A stretch of DNA of 64,000 bases from Taudactylus pleione (GCA_031769625.1 JAUIMM010000015.1:28674501-28738500); one strand, 5' to 3'. Counted from the stretch's first letter, positions 47,852 through 59,450 are shown. Numbers and translations: made by a program. Notes: a model not told the origin generated them from the letters alone.

Positions 47852-48473
47852 TACCGTATATACTCGAGTATAAGCCGACCCGAATATAAGCCGAGGTACC
47901 TACTTTTACCCCAAAAAACTGGGAAAACTTATTGACTCGAGTATAAGCCTAGTGTGGGAAATGGCAGAAGCTGGTAGTGCCCCCAGTAGTAATTCCCCCT
48001 GGTTGTGCCCCCAGTAGTAATCCCTCCTGGTAGTGCCCCCAGTGGTAATCCCCCCTTTCAGTGCCTCCAGTAGTAATCCCCCACTGGTAGTGCCCCCTGT
48101 AGTAATCCTCCCCTGGTAGTTCCCCCAGTGGTAATCCCCCCCCTGGTAGTGCCCCCAGTGGTAATCCCCCCTTTTAGTGCCCCCTGTAGTAATCCCCCCC
48201 TGTAGTAATCCCCCCCTGGTAGTGCCCCCTGTAGTAATCCCCCCCTGGTAGTTCCCCCAGTGGTAATCCCCCCTTTTAGTGCCCCCTGTAGTAATCACCC
48301 CCTGATAATGACCCCTGTAGTAATCGCCCCCTGATAATGCCCCCTGTAGTAATCGCCCCCTGTAGTCCCCGTCCGGTCCGCGCTACACTTGACTCGAGTA
48401 TAAGCCGAGGGGGTACTTTTTCAGCACCTTTTTTGTGCTGAAAAACTCGGCGTATACTCGAGTATATACGGTA
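47852..48473. mobile_element. foldback element with TACCGTATATACTCGAGTAT ends
   Basis: The 20-bp ends are exact complements (ATACTCGAGTATATACGGTA at right). TATAAGCCGA blocks lie next to both ends. This end sequence is, to my knowledge, widespread in vertebrate repeats. A GC-rich minisatellite fills the centre. Confidence 0.85.
47970..48370. repeat. minisatellite, unit about 28-31 bp
   Basis: Repeats of TAGTGCCCCCAGTAGTAATC with CCCCCCTGG between, about 13 copies, inside the element at 47852. Confidence 0.9.
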
Positions 48474-49282
48474 AGCCTTGGATGGAGATAAAGTGGACGT
48501 AGATAAAGTACTAGCCAACCAGCTCCTAACTGTCATTTTTCAAACACAGTCTGTAACATGGCAGTTAGAAGCTGATTGGCTGGTACTTTATATCCGTTCA
48601 CTTTATCTCCATCCAAGGCTTAGTACATACACCCCTACATTCCCTATCACATGGACACACATACACACTAGGGTTATTTATTTATTTTTGGAAGAAGCCA
48701 ATTCAGCTACCATTATATTTTAGGAGTGTGGGAGAAAACTGGAGCACCCATTAATACTTTTTTTTAATAACGTTAAGACTTGATTGATTCATCAGGACTT
48801 AAATTAAGCCAGGTGAAGACAATTCCAGAGTTAAATAAACACTCTGACCCTCCTAACCTCTCAGGATGTTGTGCCTTCTCTCAACAATCAATGGCTTCTC
48901 TAAGCAGCTAAATGATGGCTTGAAAATAAAAAATAACTAACTGTTAGAAAACAGGACAAGGATAAATATTACAGCCTGAAGTTTGCTTTGTCAGAAACAT
49001 CATTATGGAATTGAAGATAAGGACTGTGGAAACCAAGCCAGAGATAAATATGTGACAGAACTGCTCATAAACTTGTCAGGTATGCAAAGCAGAATCCATA
49101 TATTACTGCAGAAAGGGTTGGCTGACACTGGAGTTGTGATCCACAGGTTCACTAAACAGCATTGTGTACACATAATACAGTTTACATAGAACAGTTGTCT
49201 GGGAAAAAAACCTTTCCTAGAATGTAATCATAAAAGTAAAAATTTGAAGTTTGCACAACAATTCTCAGAGACAATATATTGA

Positions 49283-49454
49283 GAGTATTTATCACAGCTT
49301 GGAGAGAGATACAATTGTGATAGAAAAAGTACCAACCAATCAGTTCCTAACTGTAATTTTTCAAACACAGCCTGTAAAATGTAAGTTAGAAGCTGATTGG
49401 TTGGAACTTTATCGCTCACAATTTTATCTCTCTCCAAACATTGATAAATACCCC
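49283..49454. mobile_element. foldback MITE related to the CTATTTACTAAG family
   Basis: 'gtatttatcacagcttggag' pairs with 'ctctccaaacattgataaat'. The interior 'accaaccaatcagttcctaa' and 'ttagaagctgattggttgga' form the loop-side arms. It shares 'tttttcaaacacagcctgta' with 48478-48600 and 53510. Confidence 0.75.
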
Positions 49455-49506
49455 ATAGTGCTGTGTACTGATGAAAGAAACATTATTACTTTTTTGGCTA
49501 CAATAA

Positions 49507-49928
49507 TACCACTTTTCCACCAAAAACCCGGTTCCGAACTGGGTTTTCAGACATGGTTCCAACCCAGGTTAGACCCAGTACAGACACCGTTTACACAGCA
49601 CCATCGATTTGGATTATTCTCAGGTCAGCCCCATTCACACTGAACCTGGGTCTGCCCTGCTAGACTTGTGAGGTAAAAAAAAGTGGGAGGTGACTGCTCC
49701 ACAACCACCAATCAGCTAATTTTAGGCATGACCCAGGTCGGATAACCCGGGTTGCACCATTTACACTGCACCATTACCCAGGTCCATCCTGGGTCCGACC
49801 CTGGTAGCCTGGGTTGGATTGCCGGGTCACTTGACCCGGGTTGTTTTTCAGGGACCCTTTTACACTGAGCTGTGACCCGGGTAGACCCAGCAAAAACTCA
49901 AGGTTTTTGCTCTGGTGTAAAAGGGGTA
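49507..49928. mobile_element. MITE with TACC...GGGGTA ends
   Basis: TACCACTTTTCCACC at left, GGTGTAAAAGGGGTA at right, TAA on both flanks. Repeated ACCCGGGT and ACCCAGGT palindromes inside. Confidence 0.8.
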
Positions 49929-50379
49929 TAACAAACAAGACAGTTGAAGTATTTGAAGATCAGAACTTCTTGCTGACCATAACGCATGGTGGTGGTGGTG
50001 GCCTTATAATGCTGTAGGTTTAAGGACATCAAGTGACACAAAAACATGGTTGAGATGCAACTAAATATCAGTAAATCTTAGAAGGTAATGTCAGTGAATA
50101 CAGTGAGACAGTGAATGCAAGTATGAACATGATTGGGTATGATTGCAATTGGTTCCATAGCGTAATAACTAGTAAATGTACGTATCAGTGGGCATGAGGC
50201 CTTAAGCAAGAATACGCAGACTGTCAACAAGCTAGAGTCCTTTGCCCTCCCCACTCCCCCTCTTGATGCCCCTATGCACGATCTTTTGCACAATACTAGT
50301 AACTGTGCATTACAATTAATATGCCATGCTGAAATACACATTTAAGTTTCTGCAACAAGAAGTATTAGTGTACCAAATG

Positions 50380-50480
50380 GGTTGAAAAAGGGTGATTAAA
50401 CCCGAAACGTTGGATTTTCTCTGCTGTGTGTGCCTGAATTAAAGAATATTGTAGTCCCAGGAGTGCCTCCCGTTCTGCAT
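50380..50480 (+). repeat. repeat with a GAAACGTTGG hairpin motif
   Basis: GTTGAAAAAGGGTGATTAAA followed by CCCGAAACGTTGG. GGGT..ACCC can pair, leaving TTGAAAA and GAAAC as unpaired strands, reminiscent of a hammerhead core. Related to the motif at 63556. This word combination is common in vertebrate repeats. Confidence 0.4.
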
Positions 50481-50563
50481 ATTTGTACTTGTTACTTGGG
50501 GAGTTGGCACCTGGGCAAGCTATCTCTATATTGGGAGTGCCGGTCAATGGATCTATAATTCTG

Positions 50564-50607
<44 letters not shown>
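50564..50607. repeat. (AT)n microsatellite
   Basis: AT run with a single G interruption. Confidence 0.9.
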
Positions 50608-50612
<5 letters not shown>

Positions 50613-51035
50613 GTAGATAAAACCCTAGTCATGGTTCCATTCTCCAAAACAGCTCTAGATCTTCTTATAAAAGCTGTGCCAATTTGGTATAATTACATAA
50701 TGATATCTTTAATGTGCAGATTAAAGGGTTCTGAATATCTTTACACACCAGCCTAATATAACTATGGCTTCAGGGCACAGCAACTGATGCTGAGTGGTAA
50801 GACGATGCGCTGCTGCCCAACTGCCAAAAAAGTGTGGGTTACTGGTTTTTGAATGAAAGCTTTTTAATTGAAATTGACAAATACAGATGCAATTGATTGA
50901 GGCAATTAAAATATTAGTGTAAAATAATAATAGTAAAACAAGAATACAAAAAAACTGGAAAAATCTTATATGAAAATGTTATGTGAAAAAAGCAACATAA
51001 GCCAGTCCAACAAAGAACACTAATGTAATGTCTAT

Positions 51036-52420
51036 GGACCTGATTCAGCTTAGGCCCATATTCAATTAGAGGTGAAAAGCCGCAATCAGCGAAAAGTTTT
51101 CGCCTATGCGTGGTTTTCATTTATTTCCGTAGCATTGCCCTATTCAATTCCAAAAGTTCTCGCCTATGCGCGGTTTTCGTTTGTTTCCATAGTTTCACCC
51201 TATTCAATTCCAAAAGTTTTCACCTAGGCGAAAACTACATAGGCAAAAATAGGCGACAAAGTATCTCCACACAAAGGCAGGAGAAAAGAAGTACAAAATC
51301 CAGATTTTGGGGCAAAAATGTGGGGACAGTTCAGAACCCTTTGGGTCCCCCTTCCCCATATGACTAAAAATTATCTTAATTCACCCCCCCCAAAACATTC
51401 ATTTTTGGGGCGAAAATGTAAAAAGTGGAAAATTAGTCTAAACTACTGGGATAGGTATTTTGGGGTGCTGCATGGATGGGACAGGTGTTTTTAGGATTTT
51501 TTTCTAAAGTTTTTTAAAACGCACTTTATTAACTCCAAAATATAACAGTACCCATTTAAATGTACCCCAAATTAACTACAGCAATTATTTTCCACAAAGA
51601 ATTTGTTTTATATCCTTTTTTCACACTAATGCAAAAGTGCATATAACAGCCCTTTGACCCAATTTAGGAACTCAATACAGCTATTAACACACTTCTATAT
51701 TGATTACCAGGGTCACTTTAGCTTTTTTTGTGGGGTACAGACTGATTTCCACAAAATGAGAAATCCTTTTCGCTAGTTTCGCCATTTACAGTATTCGCAC
51801 GTCCTCATTTTCGCCTAATTTGCAACTGAATAGGGTGAAAAGCGGGAGCGTGCAAAGTGAAAGTATGCGATAACTTCGCCTCAAAACAGGCGAATGAGGC
51901 GAAATCATTGCTGATCGCGGCTTTTCGCCGCTAATTGAATAGGGCCTTGGATGGAATTGCGAAGCTGCATGCAAGCAGATGTGCAATTCTGTCCTTGCAA
52001 TTATGGCAATGCAGCAGGAGGCATCACATCTCCTGCATGCATTACTTATCTAAGCTTTGTTGTACAATGCAACATCGGATAATCTGCGAGAACATCGGCT
52101 GGCTAAGTGACCATGGGGTCACGTAAGCAGGCCACCGCAGATGAGAGAAAGAGGCCAGGAAATCTCCTTCAGCCGACAGAGATCATGACCCCTTTCCTCC
52201 CTCCCAACGGCGGCAACACGCCTCTGTTTCGGAGGCTGTCGTCACCAACTCCTGCCCACAAACGGCAGCAGACTGTCAATCAATGACGGTCTGCTACCGC
52301 TCTGTGTGCAGGCACACATGACCCGTACTGCACATGCACAGTGCCGGTCAGGCGACTGCGCAGATTTCTGAACATCTGGAATCTGTGTTCAGCTCTAGCG
52401 TGCACTGCTGCATCAGGCCC
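51036..52420. mobile_element. GGRCCTGATTCAG MITE hosting a nested MITE
   Basis: GGACCTGATTCAGCTT at left, CATCAGGCCC at right. GCATGCAAGCAGATGTGC-like sequence follows the insertion. The inner element is 51052-51947. Confidence 0.65.
51052..51947. mobile_element. TTCAATTA-type MITE, nested
   Basis: AGGCCCATATTCAATTAG at left, CTAATTGAATAGGGCCT at right. AAAAGCCGC/GCGGCTTTT arms. A GCGCGGTTTTCGTTTG-like direct repeat appears twice at the left (51110 and 51170). Confidence 0.8.
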
Positions 52421-53427
52421 TTATTCCACTAACAGATTTAATAAAGATAAAAAAAACCTAAAAATATCATCCTGTTATTTCACATTAGGAAACACAACAA
52501 ATACATTTCTTGCCCTTTATGTTCTTTGTTAAGAAGTACACATAAAGAGACACAATTAGTGTTACTGAGACAATAAGGGTGCATCAAGCCCTGTAAAAAA
52601 CAGAAGTTGTATCATATCTGCAATCAGTGTTCAATCTACAAGAAAACACTGAGTGATTGTGAGTCACATTGATGTAGTCAATTACCACACAAATAGTGCT
52701 GTGACACCTGTCAGCAACACTACACCAATGCAGACCGGAAAAGAGACCTCCTCAGCAGACACTTGCTCAGACACATTCTTCACCTTAACATTTGCTGCAA
52801 TTGTTGAAGAAAGTCACACATTTTTAGTTTTTATTCTTGTTTGCTTTAAGTGCAGATATAATGTAATGTCCTCATTTGTATGTCACATTTATATGACAGA
52901 CAAGAACTGTTTGTTTTCATCCTTCTCCAGGAGGATCATGGGAGCAGAAGCAACTGCGGGGTTAATATAACCCACACCACAGTGCTAAAATGTTACTATT
53001 AGGTGGAGTTAGAATAGACGGGAATTCCATTTTGCATGGAGATCCTCTTTAAAGATCAAAGTTAAAAGTGAACTAACAAAATTACAGGTATGAATACTGG
53101 TGTCTTTAAAGAGTTGCCTGTGATAGGACGGTACTCAGAGTTATGTAGTGTTGATCTATCTTACTTGTGGCTACTTGCAGTGTATGAGTGTGCCTTCTGT
53201 TATATTTGTGTCCCCAACTGAATGTCGGTCGCTAACCAGCTATCTCATTCACACATATAATGTACTGCATTTGTAAGGACAACCATAAGTATAGAAACAG
53301 TTTTTTTTTGCCAAAGTGATACATAAATAATAAAAACAGCACTTGTCAAAGAGATTTTTATAATATAGAAAAATGCTGAGGTTGCAGTGATCAGTAGCTA
53401 ACAGCCCATCCATATTTAAGCTACTAT

Positions 53428-53604
53428 GGGGTCTATTTACTAAGCCTTGGATGGAGATAAAGTTGACGTAGATAAAGTACCAACCAACCAGCTCATAACT
53501 GTCAGTTTTCAAACACAGCCAGTGACATGGCATTTGGGAGCTGATTGGCTGGTACTTTATTTGCGTTCACTTTATCTCCATCCAAGGATTAGTAAATAGA
53601 CCCG
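53428..53604. mobile_element. CTATTTACTAAG foldback MITE
   Basis: GGGGTCTATTTACTAAGCC with a complementary right end, ATTAGTAAATAGACCCG. TAT on both flanks. Inner arms GGATGGAGATAAAG and CTTTATCTCCATCC, 'aaccagctcataactgtcag' and 'gggagctgattggctggtac'. Confidence 0.9.
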
Positions 53605-53681
53605 TATATCAGTACTAGATGCCGAAATACACTACCTCTATCCTGTTAGCCATGAACACAATCACACTTTAACAGGCTTAA

Positions 53682-53809
53682 GGGTCTATTTACTAAGCCT
53701 TGGATGGAGATAAAGTGAACAGAGATAAAGTAACTGCCATGTCAGATGACAGTTAGAAGCTGATTGGCTGGTACTTTATCTCCATCCAAGGCTTAGTAAA
53801 TAGGCACCC
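53682..53809. mobile_element. shorter CTATTTACTAAG foldback MITE
   Basis: GGGTCTATTTACTAAGCC and GGCTTAGTAAATAGGCACCC. A deleted relative of 53428-53604, only about 80 bp away from it. Confidence 0.85.
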
Positions 53810-54199
53810 TATTTTTGTACAACAAAACATGTTGGCAAACAGTTATTGAATTGTAAATCTAACGATTCAATTGTATTTTGAAAACTGACAAAATTTTATT
53901 CTACTTATTGGTTCCAAAATGTCTTACTTTTGTATCTATTTACTGTTTACCTGCTTTTTCCCATTTTGTATGCTGGGTGCATAGAATAGCCAGGCAAACA
54001 GCCATATTGTCCAATAGGCCTGTAATTACTACATATGGCCTTAAGTTATCGGTATGCTAGCAATAACTGACTGAAATTGATTGAATTATTTTCAATATAC
54101 TTGAAAATATAAGTTGGCAGATGTCCATGGTGTGTGGTAAAATTGGCTGAATGATTAACAGGCCCCAGAATGGCGGATCTATCCAATATGGTCACTAAA

Positions 54200-54477
54200 G
54201 CTGGGTACACACTTGAAAGACATGATGATCTAATCACAGCCCAATATGATACAATGATATAACGTGTCTGCATACACACTACATGATTCGCAATACGACA
54301 CAATATATCGCACTGCTTCGTATATCACATTGTCCCATCTGACTTGCAGCACATCAGATGGGACAATGTCATAAATGATTTGTGTAACTGACAGATTGAG
54401 TTAACACTAAACGATGATCGTGCAGAGTGGTCGCATATACCATGATTGTGCGACATATCGTATAGTATGTACCCAGC
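54200..54477. mobile_element. MITE of the GCTGGGTACACACT-end family
   Basis: Starts GCTGGGTACACACT and ends AGTATGTACCCAGC. Interior has paired GGGACAATGT/ACATTGTCCC arms. No ORF. Confidence 0.8.
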
Positions 54478-54616
54478 TCAACTTGTGTTGTTGAACTGGA
54501 GAAACTGCTTTACTGAGCAGCAGTATTGGCTCGTCAGTGGCTAGTTTTAGTTTTAGTTTATTTATAACACAACTCACAGAAAGCTAGATCCTGGATTCAC
54601 ATCCTCTTCTCATTTA

Positions 54617-55152
54617 GGGGTCCATTCATCATCACTTAATTTCTACAAAAGCCGGTGAGAATTAAAATTTTCACCTACTTTTGTAGAATGAAGGATTCAC
54701 TATAAAGGTAATGCAGGTAATATCACTGATATCTCCTGCTTCACTTTCAGCCCCGATCTGTTCCACTGTCCCCATACACTAGTATGGGGACCTAAATTCA
54801 TCAAGCTCTGACAATACATTACTTTCAGAGTTTGACAGATGACGTTTGCTTCCACACCACCGCTTCTGGAAGGAGTCCCGGGTTGCAAAGAGGAATCCTT
54901 TCGGATCCCTCCGTCCCTGTCCAGCTCCATACACCTGGCGCCAGGGCTTTGTGTGCATGCGCACTATCACTGCAAAGTCAGACTCGGCAGTGCTACGTTT
55001 CACTGCTCTGAAAGGAGCAGGGGATCGCGGAGACAGATAATTTTCTAATCAGCTGTCTCCGTGTGTCTCCGCGCTGGAGCAATGCAGCACGTTGGATACT
55101 TAATTATCGACGGCCACCCAGACCCGGATAATTAACGTAATGAATGGACCCC
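54617..55152. mobile_element. GGGGTCCATTCAT MITE with TTA duplication
   Basis: GGGGTCCATTCATCATC at left, ATGAATGGACCCC at right, TTA on both flanks (54614-54616 and 55153-55155). Interior includes 'aaggagtcccgggttgcaaa' and 'atatcactgatatctcctgc'. No ORF. Confidence 0.9.
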
Positions 55153-55155
55153 TTA

Positions 55156-55885
55156 AACTCATGTTGCCATGTGTTTAGGTTTTCCTGATCAGCTAGTAAT
55201 TATCAAATGTGTTATTAAACATGGGACATGAGGGATACTTCAGAAAAGTACTGAGAAACTAGACAAATCCTTATTTGGTGTTAAAAAGGCACTAAGCTTG
55301 AAATGATAGATTATGTTCACAGAGAAGTCCAAAATTTTAAACAGCAGGTGAAATGGATGTAAATTTTCATCCATGCAGTACAGATGCTTTAATCCTATTC
55401 ATCATATGCCAGGACACCGGACACCAACCAGTATTAAAAATACAACATATATAACGCAAGCTTGGTGCTATACTTTACAGACATAAACAAACAATGTATT
55501 ACTTATTTATACCATAGAACTAGTCACAACAGAATACAAGCTAAAGAAAGAACATGCAATATTCTTAAAAGCTATTATGGACTCTACTGATAAGCTATAC
55601 ATACATACATGTAGTCTGAAGAAAATCATCATGTGAAAATGAATGGATAGCATATTATACTATATGTTTATGTCAATAAAAGAGGATGTTCAGTGCAATT
55701 ATTTTCAGAAACAAATATATGCATCCAGCAAAATGTTTCAATAAGAAATTGACTAAATAATGTATAACTGCTTTATATATAGTTATGTTACGAAGATTCA
55801 AATTCCAGGCTGATTTATCTTGCACAATAAGAACATACACCTATGCAGACTTATTCTAATTCATAATGCTAGCATGAACCCTAAT
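55156..55885. other. intron 1 stretch, nothing recognised
   Basis: AT-rich spacer between two MITEs. Confidence 0.45.
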
Positions 55886-56218
55886 GCCGGGTATCCACTA
55901 CCCGACTGTGTACAGACTGAACGATAACAATATCGTTATCATTCAGATGTTTACTAACTGCATAATGCCCACACTGAACGATATATCATTCAGTGCAGGC
56001 ACCCACCCTCATCCCCGAACATGGCCAACCTGACAATATCGTCAGGTTGACCAGCATGTTCGGGCGATGAGTGATGTCGGCAACGACCAGCGTGAACGCG
56101 CATCGCTGGTCGTTGACGACATTTTGCTGCCCGATCTGTGCACGATTAATGGACGACTGAATGATAACGATATCGTTATCATTCAGTCGTCCATTAATAT
56201 CACGTAGTGGATATGCGC
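55886..56218. mobile_element. MITE with GTATCCACTAC ends and a perfect central-type palindrome
   Basis: Ends GCCGGGTATCCACTAC and GTAGTGGATATGCGCC. Contains GACTGAATGATAACGAT followed by its exact complement (56154-56187, 34 bp) and a similar ATAACAATATCGTTAT at the other side. Confidence 0.75.
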
Positions 56219-56934
56219 CTTAAGACACTTCACTAGAAACCCTTGTCATATACCAGAACATTTCTCAGAATCCAGCAGGGCACTCTTTGTGGGTAATATG
56301 TAAAGTATGTTAAATTTAGGTAGCAATGTTGGTCAGTGCAACATGTGAGGTGTCTTGGACAATTTTTAGAGAAGCCAACAAATTGTAGTTAAGAACACGT
56401 ATGGCAATCATGACTATTTTGCATGCTTGGTCCTAATTAGGTATAATTAAAAACAAATATGGCAAGATTTTTGTATTATTGTTACTTTAAGGTGTGTTTA
56501 AGAATGGAATTCAATAGCAAGTCTGCACAGTGAGAACATTCTCCAGAAATGTGTCCTTTTTTTATAAGCAAACTGTATTGTTATATCAAATAATTACATA
56601 ACATTTTATATTAGCTGTTACTGTTGGAAACCCTTTTGGGATAATGGTAACGAAGTCCCCGTATTGGGAAATGAAGTTATATTTCCAGCAATGAAACAGC
56701 TCAGAGAGCGGAAATCTTTAACAGGTTGGAAGTTATGTGAAATACAGCGGATTAGGAAACAGACTCTATAGGATATGCCAGTCCCCATGGCCCATCATCA
56801 TCCAGGGAGCACTTAAACTCTCTACTACTCCAGACATTGCTATTTCTGAGAGCTGAAAATAACTTCAAAAGAAGTACAGACAAGAGGTCACCATCCCTAT
56901 CATTTCAACTTAAAGGTGGAAGGCTCATTGCTGT

Positions 56935-57072
56935 TACATCCCTTTAAGCACCTTATGCTCCAGTTGGGCAGGGACTGATGCAAATTACATATATTCTTTG
57001 TAAAGCACTACGTAAAATGGTGGTGACACTGTATATAAATAAATGATAATAATAATAAGATATATATATATA
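56935..57072 (+). mobile_element. L2/CR1-type 3'-end fragment
   Basis: 'ttaagcaccttatgctccag', then 'ttgtaaagcactacgtaaaa', then 'tatataaataaatgataata' with AAT repeats and a short AT run. Typical LINE 3' tail. Confidence 0.65.
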
Positions 57073-57188
57073 TTTTTTGTACAATACGCTTTGGAATAAA
57101 GCATAACTTAGCAATTGTATTTGTATTGTCCAAGGTGTGACTGTCCCATGCTTCCAGGTATCTTGTCACTTGGGAGCCTAATTACTAT

Positions 57189-57742
57189 GTTAATTAACGG
57201 GGCCGGGCAGCCCCCGACAATTACCGTTTTTTCTCGCTGAGAGCGCCAGAGTAATTCATCATTGCGACGATTTGGAGAGAGAGCAGATCCGAAAATCAGC
57301 TGTCTCCACGAATCCTTTCTGACTCGGCAGTGCTAGTGCGTCTGCACGAACTAGGGTTTACGCAGGAGCATAAAGACCCGGTATCTGGCGGAAGGAGCCG
57401 GCAGCGGCAGAGGGATTCTAATGGATTCCTCTTCGCAAATCAGGACTCCTTCCTATAGGGTGCGGGCACAAACACCAACTGAAGATGGCAAATGTTCCCG
57501 CACTCAAGCTCCGAAAATATTATATTTTCAGAGCTTGGAGAATTTAGGACCCCATGCTAACCCCTAGAATATAGAGATAGCAGGCAAGATCGGGGCTGAA
57601 AGGTAAGCAGGAGATATCAGTGATATCTCCTGCATTACCTTTATGATGAATACCAGATCCTTAAGTTATATAAAAGTACTGTAGGTGAAAATTTTATTTT
57701 TCACCTGCTTTTGTATAAATTAAATGATGATGAATAGACTCC
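57189..57742. mobile_element. MITE of the 54617 family, opposite orientation
   Basis: Shares 'aggagatatcagtgatatct', 'gcagtgctag' and 'ttttcacctgcttttgtata' with 54617-55152 in reverse. The right end ATGATGATGAATAGACTCC is intact; the left end is eroded. Confidence 0.75.
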
Positions 57743-59141
57743 GTGGTCAGTTACACTGCACTGGTATTGGGATTTATACAATAATGCATGCTGGATCAAA
57801 GTATGTACAGTATAAAATAATACAATGAGTGATTTGTTACATCAATGACATGTATAACTATATGAAGCAGACAGGTGACAACTGTACACATCTTAGCATT
57901 CAAATTTGTTGCATAACATTCATTATGTTGTTAAACTTTTGTTTCCTCAAATAAGAACTTCAGTGGTTGTTATGTAAGCAATTTTTCATTGTTTACCATT
58001 CTATGGTCTGCAGAATATCATTATTCCTTATACTTTAAAACAGAGGTACTTTAAGCGTTTACAAAGTGTAATCACCTTTGTTGCTTTTGTTTATTAAACA
58101 AATCACTTACAGATATATCTATAATTTTAGCAAACCAAGGATTTATTACTTGTACACCGACATACTATGGCCAATGATTTGCAGGTTCAGTACAGAACCA
58201 CAGGAAAGTACCTAATAACAGGATGATTATAAATGTACTTTTCTTTCTTCATTCTACAGGTAGCTACAAAAATGTATCTGTACAACAGTGAGACAGGAAC
58301 TCTCAGTCCCATTTAAAGACTGTGTCAAACTGTTGGCAAGTACCTGTTGAAGACAGGGATGCTGCTAATATACATAACATATACAAAACCAGTAACCGAC
58401 ATGGCTTTAACCCTACTTGACAATGTCTAATGCTGGGCATACACTATACAATTATCTGTCAGATATCCGTCCAATCTGGTTGGTTGGAATGAAAATCTGG
58501 TAATGTATGGGAGCCAATGACAGTCGACTATTTGCTCACAGTTTTTTGTCCGTTTTCCAGTGTTTAAAACCATATGATGGACTGTCATTTGCTCCCATAC
58601 ATTACCAGGTTTTCATTCCAACCAGCCAGATTGGACGGATAATTGTATAGTGTATGCCCAGCGTTTAAATCAATGGTAAAGCCACATGTATTAAAAGGTA
58701 CAATGTCATTTTCATATATTAGTATTACAATCGGAAACATTATTTAAAATGCTAAACTTTTAACCAGCATTAATGTACATTTTACTCTGGATAAAATAGG
58801 CTGCTCGTGCGATACAAGCTCTCAAGAGCTTGCAATCTAATGTCACTTTAACTGGTGTATTTTGCATGTTTCATTCTAACAACTTATTTTTTTAAATGAT
58901 CATTTTTGTTTAACTTAATTTTGTTGTTCCCAGTTATGTGTTGTGTTTTATCATAAACAGGTACAGTATATACTGTGTACACGACAGGGAAATTAAGAAT
59001 GTGAGGAAAAGAAACTGTTTTCAAAGAATCCAAAAGAAAGTGTTTAGCCAGCAGCAGGTGGTGTGAAATGTGTAGGAATTTGTGTTTTTCATTCAATATT
59101 TGAGTACAGTAGAAAGGTGCAAAAAGTAAATATGTACAGAC
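57743..59141. other. intron 1 sequence next to exon 1
   Basis: Apart from the MITE at 58432 and a short L2-like word near 58820 (CTCTCAAGAGCTTGCAATCT), no feature is seen. The open frame running from exon 1 into this intron (down to 58884) is only intron read-through. Confidence 0.5.
58432..58662. mobile_element. MITE with long terminal inverted repeats
   Basis: Perfect 25-bp terminal repeats starting GCTGGGCATACACTATACAA. Pairing continues inward over about 90 bp per arm (GGTTGGTTGGAATGAAA with TTTCATTCCAACCAGCC). It lies in the 3' part of intron-1 sequence close to exon 1, about 480 bp away. Confidence 0.85.
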
Positions 59142-59450
59142 CTCTTCCAGCAGTTGGTCAACTCTTCCCAAAATAGCTGTCTCCATTTGGTCTGCAGAGA
59201 CCAAGGCAGATAACTGAGTGTATCGCTGCTTCTCTAAATCAGAAACCCTGGACTGCAGGTCAGAAGTTCTACCGAAAACCAGCAGGCTGAGAACCAGAGA
59301 AAAGACTGATACCACTGCAAACCCACATCCCAAGAGTGCAGGGAACCAGCTGCACTTCCTACAGTCCTCTATCCTACAGGGGATGGCTTTACAACTCCTA
59401 GGGAATACGTTGTTGCTAGCAGCATCCCTCCACACCTCCTTTCCCTCCAT
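59142..59450 (-). CDS. col13a1: col13a1 exon 1: N-terminal part of type XIII-like transmembrane collagen
   Basis: This is the first coding exon of a membrane-associated collagen with an interrupted triple helix, a type II transmembrane protein of cell-matrix junctions. The 103 encoded residues run as follows: a cytosolic head of about 37 residues with cysteines at 20, 25, 30 and 33; one hydrophobic membrane helix at about 38-59; then a heptad-like stretch (residues 62-103) that fits the trimerising coiled coil. The block QMETAILGRVDQLLEE near the end matches the vertebrate collagen XIII exon-1 end almost word for word, which separates it from collagens XXIII and XXV. The ATG at 59450-59448 was chosen because A at -3 and G at +4 give a strong context and no ATG lies between the predicted start of transcription and this codon. 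The frame stays open upstream, but only from a TTG. The exon ends GAG|GTCTGT in phase 0, which agrees with exon 2 at 16893. Family identity is very likely; orthology to col13a1 is inferred. Confidence 0.9.

Larger units (their letters stand above)
47756..48634. mobile_element. CTATTTACTAAG MITE interrupted by another MITE
   Basis: GGTCTATTTACTAAGC at left, GCTTAGTACATACACCC at right. GGATGGAGATAAAG and CTTTATCTCCATCC form the arms. It is the same family as 53428 and 53682, and is split by 47852-48473. Confidence 0.75.
16894..59141 (-). other. col13a1: col13a1 intron 1 (about 42 kb)
   Basis: Bounded by the exon 1 donor (GTCTGT, starting at 59141 on the minus strand) and the exon 2 acceptor (TTACAG, ending at 16894). 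Both boundaries are phase 0. It contains the large hAT element, many MITEs and L2 tails annotated separately. No further Gly-X-Y coding exon was recognised inside it, as expected because the protein passes directly from the coiled coil to the basic linker. Confidence 0.8.

Noticed and set aside
50760..50860. Possible tRNA-derived SINE (GCTGAGTGGTAAGACGATGC)
   Set aside because: Weak A-box-like word only. No convincing B box, no tail and no cloverleaf.
58884..59141. C-terminal half of the 222-codon frame that begins in exon 1
   Set aside because: It lies beyond the GT donor at 59141. The sequence after LLEE has no collagen character and reads into intron.
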